Shown here piece after piece: positions 10,836-20,937 of a DNA stretch of 64,000 bases (positions are counted from its first letter, which is position 1; the number at the start of each line of letters is the position of its first letter). A program made the translations under genes and the position numbers. The notes below the pieces were generated by a model. That model did no database searches. It saw only the letters and a program-made list of their open reading frames with translations, and was not told where the DNA came from. The stretch spans positions 62,001-126,000 of the forward strand of contig JAJOZX010009038.1 of the NCBI GenBank assembly GCA_023014485.1, read 5' to 3'. The stretch is from Bathynomus jamesi. Taxonomy: Eukaryota > Arthropoda > Malacostraca > Isopoda > Cirolanidae.

Positions 10836-12384
10836 CCTTAAGACCTCTCAGCAGTATTACACAACCCACCACAGCACCACAACCACCACCACAGCACCAC
10901 CACCACCACCACCCCCGCTTTACTTACTAGCTCCTGGTATAGACCGACAAGGTCTCTAAGTACGACCCAATAAAGAGAGCTATTAAACATAAAAAATACG
11001 TCTATGAGGCCAAGGGGTAGACCGACAAGGTCTCATAAAAAGTGCAACGCTAATAGTTTTTCTATTGAGCTTCTCATTGTATAATACCACGAGGCCAATT
11101 TGACGTTTGGTAAGTGATCTTTTAAACAAAAAACTGAATAAGATAAACTAATTTTAATGCCCAAACAAATTTTCGCCATTTATCCTTTAACTATAACATA
11201 AAAAGCATTAATATGATTTTTAAAACAAAATAGAAATTAAATTAGGGGTAACTATTTCATTTTTCCTCTTTTATCCAATTATTTTCACATTTTACCACAT
11301 CATGTTTTAAGATTAGATGCCAGAATACAAATTTATCTTTAATATATATTTTTATCCTTAAACTATAACATAAAAAATATTAATATAAATATATTAAAAA
11401 TAGATTGTATTTCGGGGATAACATTCATCTTTTTCATCTTTTACCCAATTATTTTTCGCATTTTAGCCGATCATATTTTAATATTAGATCCCAGATTGCG
11501 CTATGCATTGACTTAATTCTGTTATTTGTACGTACAAGAATAATTCCAACTAACGCAGTACCAGACTTATTTTACATTAAATTCTCGCAAACTATAAAAT
11601 TCAGCATTTAAACAATTATAATACATAGAATATTCATTATAGGTTTAGTATGGTGTACCCAATAAATATGGCATGTATCACAAAAGTTGGCAAAAACCTC
11701 CAGTACTCATTTACAAATCAATTTAAGCATAGAGAATAAACAGCGGCTCATAAAGGTGGGTTGTTTTCCAAGAAGTGAACATAGACGGTCTCAGCTGTGG
11801 ACTTAATTACAATTTAGAAGGCATCGAACTAGCGCAGTACCAGACATAATTCATTAAATTCTCCTAAACTTTAAAATTCAACATTATGATAAATAATTAT
11901 AATACTTAGAATATTCATTATAGTTTTAGTAAGGATTGCCCCATAAATATCGTTTTCTACGCGCATTTATAAAAAAGTGGAATTTATGGTATAACTCATT
12001 TAATTGCACCTTCTACAATTCAATAAATAAAATTAATATAGTGTTACTCTCTGAGCATATGCAAAAGGTTGCCTACTAATATACTCGCACTATCAATTAT
12101 ATTCATATTTAATACATCATAAACGGATGATTCTTTTTATATTAGGATCCCTAAATGTTAAATAATAATTCATAGGGAACACTTAAATAAAGTTTATTAA
12201 AATAATCCTTGTCTTATGAAGTGCTGTTTCCAAAATTCCCTTAAATATATACACTGAAAACTTACTTCTCTATCTTTAAAAGTTTTTTGAAAAACAGCCT
12301 CGCCCTATGAAATGCTTTTTGCTGTTTCTGAAATTCCCTTAAATATATACACTGAAAACTTTCTCTCTATCTCTCTCTCCGTCC
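10836..12384. other. AT-rich region with diverged local duplications
   Basis: No gene was recognised. At least three pairs of diverged direct duplications are visible: 11180-11330 against 11350-11500 (sharing ACTATAACATAAAAA and the TTAGATNCCAGA segment), 11540-11660 against 11830-11960 (sharing GCAGTACCAGAC and AGAATATTCATTATAG), and 12200-12280 against 12300-12365 (sharing AATTCCCTTAAATATATACA). The region ends directly at the promoter-like segment. Confidence 0.55.
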
Positions 12385-12541
12385 TGCGCATGCGCAGAAT
12401 TGACTATCGTAGAAAAGGCTAAGCACCGCCCACTGTATGTCCAATCAGGAAGTCAGGGAGCTTGTGATTGGCTTTCTATTCTCTGGGTACAAATGGGTGT
12501 CGTACCACATATAAAAATGAGACCCAGGAGCAGAGCGTGCC
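12385..12541 (+). promoter_or_regulatory. Probable host RNA polymerase II promoter
   Basis: Ordered elements within 135 bp: a perfect palindromic NRF1-type site TGCGCATGCGCA (12385-12396), a GC box CCGCCC (12426-12431), CCAATCA (12441-12447), an inverted CCAAT (ATTGG, 12467-12471) and a TATAAAA box (12510-12516). Transcription would be expected to start about 30 bp downstream, near 12540. The downstream 41 bp (12541-12581) would be 5'UTR, now interrupted by a hAT element. Paired CCAAT boxes plus TATA in this order are typical of regulated animal promoters. Activity is inferred from motifs only. Confidence 0.6.
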
Positions 12542-12581
12542 ATAACAGTTGCTATTTCTATCTGTGAATAACACGCTATAC

Positions 12582-12654
12582 CAGGGGTGACCAGACTTTA
12601 CTGAGATAGGATCTACTTTTTCCAAAGTTCTCCCTATACGATCCATCAGCCCAG

Positions 12655-12725
<71 letters not shown>

Positions 12726-15164
12726 TGGAGAGAGAATAACCAAGAATAAAATGAAGTGAATATAAAAATATATTGCCAAATGCACACAGATATATTTTTC
12801 ATTAAATTTTAACCCCCAAACTTATTAGAAATTAGGAATACTGGAATAGGAAGAGCTTACTTTACTGATGTGATGATTTACACTACATGGCATCAACAAG
12901 CCCTATGTAGTCCGGATTGTAGCTGCTGATTGTTAGCCTCAAATAAACATCCAGGTGATCATCTGTCAGAGTGGCTCGGTATTTTGATTTGATGATATTC
13001 ATGTGTGAGAACGTTGACTCACAAAGGTAGGTTGATCCAAAAAATGCTGTCAAATACATGGCACTTTTTCTGACATTCGGATACTTTTCTTCAAGAAGTA
13101 GGTGCCAAAGGTTTCCTTCTGAAGACCTCGATTTGATTTGAATGTCGTTTCGCAGAGTCAAAATTTCATTCTCGATTGCAGATATGTCCATATTAAACAA
13201 TAAGGCCGTTTTTCCGTTTTTGATGCAATATCATCAATGTCAAAGTTTACACCAAATGGGAAGCACATGAATGTTGCTACAGGTTCTAGTGTTGCTAAGT
13301 CTTGGAACCGCCTGTTGAAGTCTGTAATAACATTCTGCAACTGTTCAACGTATCGAACACTGTCAAACTGATCGCATTGTTTCTCCTGACTTTCCACCTC
13401 TGAAATCATGTTTTTGAAGTTCCGCAGTTGGTGTCGCTGCAGCTGTGAGGCTACCAGTTCTAGTTTTTGTTTAAAAGCATTCACTGAGGTAATCATTTCA
13501 ACAATAGTTTTGTTTTTACCTTGCAACTCTAAGTTTAGCTGATTTAGAAAAGCAGTGGTGTCAATCAAAAAAGCTAAATCTAACAGCCACACTTCGTCTT
13601 CCAACTCTTAACATGTTTCTTTTAACTTCAGAAAGTCTTTAATTTCCGGTAAGAGATCCCTAAACCTCTGCAGGAATTTACCTCTACTAAGCTACCTGAC
13701 ATCAGTGTCCAACAAAAGGTCAGTGTGTTCTGCTTTATTTTCTTCTAGCTGAGACCAGAAGAGACGCCTTTGTAGACTTCTCGCCCGAATAGAACACAAT
13801 CTTATGGGAAGTATCCATAATTTCTTTAATATTCAACATTTTACCACACAATGCTTGTTGGTGAATTATACAGTGATAATTAAAGAAGTTTGGAAACCTT
13901 TTGTCACTTTTGCAGAGGGCGATGAACCCATTGGAGTGGCCAGTCATAGTAGGTGATCCGTCAGTTATTATGCTCAAAAGCTTGTGAAGTGGGAATTGTG
14001 TGTCATTAACAAACTCACTGAATGCATGGAAAATGTCCTCACCTCGAGTTTTCCCTCTTAAAGGTAGGATTTTAAGCAGTTCTTCTTTGGCACTCATATC
14101 TTTAAACACGATTCTAATAAAAATGCATAATTGTGGTGTGCCGATCACATCTGTCGAGTCATCAAACTGAAGTGAAAGGAACACGCAGTCATGTATGTCT
14201 TTCTTCAATTGTTCCACCAAATTCTCATCCATTACTTCACAACGCCGCATCACAGTGTTTCTAGAGAGCTGAAGCTGGTTAATAGCAGACAATATTTCCA
14301 ATTTATTACTGAAATTCTGAAACAACGACTCTGCTGCCTCTGTAAATGCTTCTTTGAATATTTCTCCACCCTGAAAAGGTTTCTTGTGTTTCGCAAGTAC
14401 ACGGCTCACCCGAAATGACGCAATCGTTGCTGCTTTCGATTTTGTGCTAGGCCCTGTAAAGATAGACTGCTGAGCACTAAGTTGAGACTTAAGTTCCTTG
14501 ACTTTTCTCTTACGTAGTTCACTTTCAGCTGAGAAATCACTGTCATACCATTTGTGAATAGTTTTAAAATGCCTCTCTAAATTCTCCTTTTTGACGAAAG
14601 CGACACATGCATGGCAAATTAAACACACACATTTGGAATTTTTCATCGTAAGAAAATATGCTGTTTCCCACTCATTGTGAAAGTTGTAAGTTTTATGTTT
14701 TTGGCACTTGGTCCAGCACTCATTTTAACGGTGTTAATGCAATTGGACTGGAGAGTGACCTTCACAACCGATTATTCCAAATGACTGACCCGTCACTTAA
14801 GTGACACATACTCATAACAGCTCAGCTTACCGCTGTATGAAATTTTGGCAGAAATTAAAGTTAGCGGTATCATTTTCTGTGACATTAATTAACTATCTCT
14901 CAGAATTATTAAAATTAAACTTTGTTATTTTTTGTTAAATGACTGGTAAACACAAAGATAAAACAAATAAATGTTACTACCGATAATAGAGGTGATAACA
15001 TAAAGAACGCTAATTTTTTGTAGTAGCGGTCGGGTCGTGTGCTCGTTAGTATTGTGGAATGTAAGGTCTCTGTTGCTAGGCTAAGTTATTGGTCATTCTG
15101 CAATCTACTAAAAATTGCTCTGCGATCTACTGGTGGATCGCGATCGACGTTTCGGCCACCCCTG
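12582..15164 (-). mobile_element. BED-type hAT transposon in the 5'UTR of a host gene
   Basis: A 2583-bp insertion with ends CAGGGGTGACCAG and CGGCCACCCCTG (inverted), flanked by perfect copies of CGCTATAC at 12574-12581 and 15165-15172. CAGGG ends and an 8-bp duplication identify hAT. The element carries a TA tract (12655-12721) and one broken transposase gene on the minus strand. Removing it would place the promoter at 12385-12541 about 40 bp upstream of the ATG at 15181. Confidence 0.93.
12888..14646 (-). pseudogene. hAT transposase, GTF2IRD2/ZBED-like, broken
   Basis: The N-terminus has a BED-type zinc finger (CLICHACVAFVKKENLERHF then H). The catalytic part includes FLSLQFDDSTDVIGTPQLCI, the second Asp motif SIITDGSPTMTG and the C-x2-H motif NYHCIIHQQALCGK. 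The C-terminal dimerisation region ends with STYLCESTFSHMNIIKSKYR, containing the family's catalytic Glu. Breaks occur near 13790 (end of the first frame), 13690 (stops) and 13160-13215 (frameshift). About 600 aa originally, normal for the ZBED5/GTF2IRD2 group. It cannot make a full protein. Confidence 0.85.
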
Positions 15165-15180
15165 CGCTATACCACCAAGC

Positions 15181-15368
15181 ATGGACACTTCCAGTCAGCC
15201 AGACCTGTACTTTTCCCCACAGATGTTTGAAGTCGGGGACCGCTCTGCAGGGGCCACACTCCAGCTTTTCTCAGAGCTTGATGGAGGAAACCTCCTATCG
15301 ACACAAAACGTTAATGATATCTGCAATGATCCTCCGTTTGAACCAGCAGAAGACTCTGTCCTCGAGAT
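15181..15368 (+). CDS. Putative host gene, first coding exon
   Basis: An ATG in strong context (AAGCATGG, A at -3 and G at +4) opens a 62-codon frame that ends at a near-consensus splice donor (GAT then GTGAGTAAT at 15369). Without splicing, the next in-frame codon pair gives a stop. The peptide starts MDTSSQPDLYFSPQMFEVGD and is acidic and hydrophobic-rich (LFSELDGG, NDPPFEPAEDS), as in transcription-factor activation domains. A loose resemblance to the ATF6 N-terminus (FSP-x-hydrophobic-F, then LF-x-EL) is noted but not claimed. The promoter lies just upstream once the hAT insertion is removed. Later exons are not in the recognisable part of this window. Confidence 0.5.
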
Positions 15369-15628
15369 GTGAGTAATTACGTAATAATTTAGTTTGTGAT
15401 TTATTCTCGGGCTATATACACCGTATCATTCAGTGCTTAACCCTTACAAGTGTTAGGTCATTTTTAAAAGCCATAAAAAATGAAGTGAGAGGATATCTGC
15501 CCAGGAGTTCGAGACTCTGCGACGGGGCTTAGTAGCCCCACTAATCTTCCTTCCTGAGAATGTCAATTAGACAGTGAATTTTATTATGCGATGAAGGTAT
15601 CCTTTGAAATTGAAATTTTTATTACGTG
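15369..15628 (+). other. Presumed intron start
   Basis: Begins with the GTGAGT donor and holds no recognised element up to the RTE insertion at 15644. It contains a short segment (15505-15560) reading like part of a tRNA-derived or SINE-type tail, but no A/B box pair could be confirmed. Confidence 0.35.
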
Positions 15629-15643
15629 TTAACTTAAAAATTT

Positions 15644-17250
15644 ATACAGTACTGCGGAGAGAGAAAGATATACAGGTTAGATGGAAGGAATATTTTGAGG
15701 GACTATTAAATGAGGAAAACCATATGTTGGTCCATGAGGATGGACTACCGAATATGGCAATGACGAGGAAGGTCGAAAGAGCGGAAGTGAAGAAGGCGTT
15801 GGATAAAATGAAGAGTGGTAAAGCAACGGGTCCTGATGAGATACCGGCAGAGGTATGGAAAGCACTTGGCGATGAAGGAGTGGATCTCCTGCAAGATCTT
15901 ATGGAAAAGCTCTGCGACCAAGAGGTGGTCCCGGAGGAATGGCGTGCCAATATCATAGTACCCATATTCAAAGAGAAAGGGGATATACAGGAATGTTCAA
16001 ATTATAGGGGTATGAAGCTGATATCGCACACCATGAAGGTGTGGGAGCGAATTGTGGACTGAAGGCTGAGGGAGGAGGCAGGCGCGTCGACAGAGCAACT
16101 CGGTTTTATGCCCGGATGAAGTACGTCTGATGCTATTTTTGCATTACGACAGTTGGAGGAAAGGTACAGGGAAGGACAGAAGGCATTGCACATGGTTTTC
16201 ATAGACTTAGAGAAGGCGTATGATAGGACACCGAGACAAGAGGTTTGGAGGTGCCTGTGGGAGAAGATGGTCCCAGAGAAGTACGTCAGATTGATTCAGG
16301 AAATGTATAGAGGGGTTACGACGAAAGTGAGGTGTAGTGTTGGTGTGACGGAGAGTTTTGGAGTTGGGGTTGGTCTGCATCAGGGGTCAGCAGTGAGTCC
16401 ATTCCTATTCAACGTGGTGTTGGATGTGTTGACTGAGGAGGATAGAGGGGTTGCTCCCTGGTGCATGATGTATGCCGATGATGAAGTGTTGTGCGCAGAG
16501 ACAAGACAGGAGGCACAACAACAGCTAGAAAATTAGAGGGAGGCATTGGAAAGTAGAGGTATGAAAGTTAGTCGGAAGAAGACTGAATATCTGAGATGTA
16601 ATGTACAACCGGATGAAGGAGGGGGAGTGATGTTAAACGGTGAACTGATCAAACGGGTAGATCGTTTTAAATACTTGGGATCAACAATCGAGGCAGAGAG
16701 GGGAGCAGAGGGAGAGGTGAATCGTAGGATACAGTCGGGATGGAGGAGCTGGAGAGAGGTGTCGGGAGTTCTCTGTGATCGTAGGATGCCGGTGAAGCTG
16801 AAATGTACGCCAGCCATGTTGTACGGAATGGAGACGGTGCCAATGAAGAAGACTAGTGACAGAAAGATGGATGTGGCTGAAATTAAAATGTTGCGATGGA
16901 TGTGCGGTGTAACTAGAAGGGATCGAATCAGAAACAAACGCATTAGAGGAACGGTGAAAGTAGTAGAGGCGTCAAGAAAAGTCCAAGAAGCCAGACTGAG
17001 ATGGTATGGGCACATGATGAGAAGAGAGGAGGATTACGTGGGACGTAGGGTGCTGGAAATGGAGGTGTCGGGACGGAGAAGACTAGGTAGACCGAAGACG
17101 AGGTGGAGGGATTGCGTGGCAAAAGACATCCGGGAGAAAAATTTGGACGAGGACATGGTGCGTGACAGAAGAGAATGGAGGAGACTAATCAAGAACAGCG
17201 ACCCCATATAGAGATGGAATTTAAGCTGCAGAAAAAGAAGAAAAAGAAGA
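15644..17250 (+). mobile_element. 5'-truncated RTE-like LINE insertion
   Basis: Flanked by identical 15-bp copies of GTTAACTTAAAAATT (15629-15643 and 17251-17265), the target-site duplication of a retrotransposed copy. The 3' end is a GAAAAA-type short repeat (17231-17250), as in RTE elements. The element starts inside ORF2, a classical 5' truncation, and lies in sense orientation in the presumed intron of the host gene. Confidence 0.9.
15661..17211 (+). pseudogene. RTE-like reverse transcriptase
   Basis: A nearly continuous frame covers the linker (RWKEYFEGLLNEEN), RT fingers and palm (SGKATGPDEIPAEVWK, NYRGMKLISHTMKVWERI, VFIDLEKAYDRTPR with the first catalytic Asp, GVGLHQGSAVSPFLF, MMYADDEVLCAE with the YADD catalytic pair) and the long C-terminal region (KYLGSTIEAERGAEGEVNRR, LRWYGHMMRREEDYVGRRVL, GRPKTRWRDCV). 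In-frame stops interrupt it near 16062, 16117 and 16536. Related to the RTE/BovB-like ORFs often annotated in arthropods. The matching endonuclease half of the same family is at 59204-60635 on the minus strand. Confidence 0.85.
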
Positions 17251-17265
17251 GTTAACTTAAAAATT

Positions 17266-17566
17266 ATAGTAAGTTCTACAGGTTGGTTTTTAGAATTACT
17301 AAAACTTTAAAGAAATGCTGCGGTCCCTGGTTCATGACCCGGTGCTGGCATGGCAGATGATGCGTAGCACATCCAGCTAATCTTCCTTTTAAGCCCAGTT
17401 AGGCTAGTTGCTTTGTGTTTATTATCTGATCCGGTATTCTATTAAGTATTTAGAGAGTGAATTTTGTTTATCAAATAATTACGTGTTAACATTTATTTAA
17501 AATTAGTTTGTGAAATGTTTCATTAAAATAGCATGTATCCTCAATTTTACATATATATATATATAT
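17266..17566. other. Unassigned spacer, presumed intron
   Basis: No gene or element recognised. It ends in a short TA tract immediately before the left end of element D. Confidence 0.4.
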
Positions 17567-17928
17567 TAGTGGTGGACCGGATATCCGTATCCGCGGATAT
17601 CCGCATCGATTTTAACATCCGCGTCCGCATCCGCACTTCTGACTGCGGATGTTATGTGGATATTATCTCTAATAAATTATGCAACTTACAATTAAATTAG
17701 CTTATAAAGTAGCTTATAATGCCCAGTCATGCACATTTCATGTAAAGTATTAATTATTAATGAACAAACAAATATATAAACCTCAAAATATAAATACCTG
17801 GTAACAAAGAAAATTAAATGAAACTTGTTTCATTCAATTTTCTGTAGCAGAAACTCTTGAGAAAGTTATTATTTTTATCATAATGAAAACATTAATATTA
17901 ATTTTAATTCTTATGCATTGCTGCCATA
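17567..17928. mobile_element. Element D, left part
   Basis: Starts TAGTGGTGGACCGGATATCC followed by palindrome-rich ATCCGCGGATATCCGC sequence. A matching end, TAGTGGTGGACTGGATGTCC, is found at 38739 in the same orientation, as expected for an inverted terminal repeat after inversion of the DNA between. The part next to C1 ends in CTGCCATA, and the other half of D ends in the complement TATGGCAG next to C2. D was therefore one ~520-bp non-coding element that received a C insertion and was then split. Its flanks lie in TA repeats, so its own duplication cannot be measured. Confidence 0.75.
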
Positions 17929-20900
17929 TTATAGGGTGTGTCGAATTTTTCAACTTTCAAATTCCAAATATGAGGGGTGCTAAAAAGTTGCAGCATGACT
18001 TAGGAATTCTAAAGATATTTTTGTTAATTTAATATAATTTAGTTTTGCTTGGTAAGAAGCTACATAAAAATAGTGACTTTTTTGACTTTTTTGTGGAATT
18101 ATATAATATTATTATATTAATAATTATATATGCTGTATATATAATGCACTGCTGTTTTTGCTTATTTCACAGGTTGAAACATATTCATCAGTGTGCTGAA
18201 GATTACTTGTCCGTCAGTGCTACCATCCTAACCAGTGGGAATTGACCTACAATGGCTTCTAAAAGGAGGACAAGACTGGGGACATTCACACATATGAGCA
18301 ACCTAATTGGAACTGGTGAGTAGAGAGTTGTTGCCCTCTGAACTCCCAACTCTGCGAGACGTTCTGAAATATGGGCTACTGCTAAGAGAACAAAGTGGTG
18401 AGGATGTGAGAAACTACCCAGCAGCCAGTCTTGCAAAGGACATTTACCCTAAAGTGCTTGAAAAGTGGGAACGAGCAAACAGTTCTTTTGTAGCCCCCGT
18501 TGTAAATTCACGAGTCACAAGCTTAAACAAGATCCAAGAGAGCTGGGAGCAGGCCAAAAACATATCTCTTGGGAGAGGAAAGCTACATGTCAAAGAGGCT
18601 TTCATTGCAAAACTTGACAAGCTTTTTGACATCCTCAGTTGCAAGTGTAAAATTGTTCTCTGCTCTGAATTTGGCTGCCTTGCAGATGCTGGTTGCAAAA
18701 ACGAAAATCACATTAACTGTACATGCCCTAGGGAGATGAAGATCCCTGTGAAGGAACTTGCTTTCATTAAAGGTCAGAGAGACAAGTCTGGTTCTATTGG
18801 ACCACATCAGATTGGCTTGCCAGATCAACCTGAGCACAACAGACAAGTCAAAAAGCAGAAGCGGCAAGAAGACGAAAGAAGAAGGCTTGCTGAATATAAG
18901 CAGACAAGTAAGCAGGATGTTTCAATGCCATCAAATGAAATAATTTTCTCTGATGATGAAAATGAAGAACAAATAGCTGATGCTCAAGATGGAAAGGATG
19001 GAAGTTATGAAGTGACATTAGAAATACCAAGCACGTCTTCAACTTCCAATAAAAAGCCAGAATACAACACATTAGAAATACCTAATGTTGCTATGCATAG
19101 CATCAGATATGGTGTTGGCCTGCGTGCCACAGCTGCCATCACCACTGCTGCCTTTATGGATGCTGGCTTGATCACTGAAGAAGACAAGAGACTTGTAGTT
19201 GATCACAATAAAGTCAAGAGGGCCCAAGAAAAAGTTATGAGATCCCTGGATCAGGAATTTGATGATCTTTGTAAGAAGGGTGAAATTGACTGCATCTTCT
19301 TTGACGGCCGTCAAGATACAACTAAAGTTATGCTGAAAGCAGACAATTCAGATCGTCAGTTCCCCAGCATCATCAAAGAAGAGCATTATTCTGTGTGCAG
19401 TGAGCCAGGTGGAAGATATCTCTACCACTTCACTCCTGAGAAAGGCTCAACGAGAAAAAAGCCTACTGAAGTTATTGCTGATAATCTTGTAGATTTCATG
19501 AAGAAGAAGGGCATTGATAAAAGCCTGCAGGCCATTGGAGGTGATTCTACAAATGTTAACACTGGCTGGGAGGGTGGGTCCATGCATTGGGTAGAGGTCA
19601 AGCTTTGCCGTAAGCTGATCTGGTTGGTTTGTGCCCTCCACACTAACGAGTTACCCCTGCGACACTTGATCACAGCACTGGATGGGAAGACCTTGTCTAA
19701 CAACAAGTGGACAGGTAACAATGGCAAGATGCTAGACACTGCAACCGAACTTGAAATTGATCCTTCATTCACCAAACTCTCAATTGGAGAGCCTCTTACT
19801 TCACTGAGTGACAATGTCGTAAAGGATCTCTCTACTGATCAAGCGTACGGGTATAGGATCACACAGGCCATAAGGACAGGAGAACTTCCCACAGATCTGG
19901 CCCTTCTTGAAATTGGTCCAGTGAGCCATTCAAGGTGGTTGACAACAGCAAACAGGCTTTGTCGCATATGGGTTTCAAAACATGGCCTTAAAGGCAAAAC
20001 CCTCAACAACTTAAGACTGATAGTGGAATACATTGTTGGTGTGTACTACCCCTGTTGGTTCAACATCAAAGTAAAACACTCTTGGGTGGAAGGCCCACGC
20101 CACATCTTGTTTCAGCTGCGGCTAGTTAGGCTGCAAAAGAAGGCTGTGGTGGATGCTGTTTTTCCAACCATCAAGCGCTCAGCATGGTGTGCATTCAGCG
20201 AAATGATAATCCAGACACTCTTGCGCTCAGATGACAGTGAGGAGAGGAGAGCTGGTGTCCAAAAGATTGTTGACATGAGGGGTGGAGATGATGACACACT
20301 TGGAGATCTTTCTGTACGTCCCAGGAAGACACCTTCCATCAACCCCAGTGCTTCTTCCGTGTTGGAGCTGACAGACTGGTGACATGTAAACTGACTACAG
20401 CGGAAGTAAAGAAGTTCTTTGACAAGCCTATGCAAGTTCCACAGTGGCCCTGTCATGCTCAGTCAATAGAGAGGTGTGTGAAACAAGTCACAGAGGCAGC
20501 AGGCAGGGTGTATACACATGATAAACGTGAGGGCTATATCAGAGGCCAAGAAGCAAGTCGGCGGCTGATGTCCAAGAACGAATCAAAGCAAGACTTGATG
20601 AAACTTGTTTAAATATTTTTTTTTACTGATGTCATTACTTTCTAATGTTGTTTTATGATTACAAGGATATGTTTTATGATTACTAGGATATGTTTTATGC
20701 AGAGAAACTAAAATTTTTATAGCATTACCTGACATTTTGAGAAGCTAAAATTAATAAATGTTTCCGAGAGCAATTTATGTGCTTTTTAATCAAACGTAGA
20801 TTTACCAAGCTAAGTGTTGAGCAATCACAAAAATAATAGCAGATTTGAATTCTTCACATCCAAAAACATATTTTTAAAACCCCTCAGTGAAGGAATTGGC

Positions 20901-20937
20901 AAAAATTAATTTTCACCTCCCAAATTGAGACACCCTA
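17929..20937 (+). mobile_element. Transposon C, copy 1 (recombinant)
   Basis: A ~3.0-kb element with left end TTATAGGGTGTGTCGAATTT and right end TTGAGACACCCTA. Its immediate flanks (CTGCCATA on the left, GTGGGATA on the right) do not match each other; each matches a flank of copy C2 at 38903-45406. This copy is therefore a hybrid formed when C1 and C2 recombined. Intronic-looking sequence with a TTTCACAG acceptor precedes the start codon. One transposase-like gene fills the body. Confidence 0.9.
18252..20612 (+). pseudogene. Family C transposase-like protein
   Basis: About 770 aa in the intact form. Order seen: a basic N-terminus (MASKRRTRLGTF), a region ending TLRDVLKYGLLL, a Cys-rich block (FDILSCKCKI then several Cys and CTCPREMKIP), a low-complexity acidic segment, then IFFDGRQDTTK, AIGGDSTNVNTGWEGG, LVCALHTNELPLRHL, VSHSRWLTTANRLCRIWVS and WPCHAQSIERCVKQVTEAAG. 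I read these as a hAT-like layout: two Asp (FDGR and GGDST), C-x2-H, RW and a C-terminal Glu. This copy has an extra four bases after GGAACTGGT near 18316, giving an early stop, and a ~25-bp deletion near 20380 relative to C2. No standard domain name is assigned with certainty. Confidence 0.75.

Noticed and set aside
15181..15368. Naming the host exon ATF6
   Set aside because: The similarity is a short pattern only, and no bZIP domain is visible in the window.
15115..15372. A longer exon starting upstream of 15181
   Set aside because: The upstream codons lie in the hAT terminal repeat and target duplication; the ATG at 15181 has the strong initiation context.
19422..19814. Antisense ORFs inside the A, B and C transposase genes
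   Set aside because: They mirror the coding strand of better supported genes and recur only because the elements are repeated.
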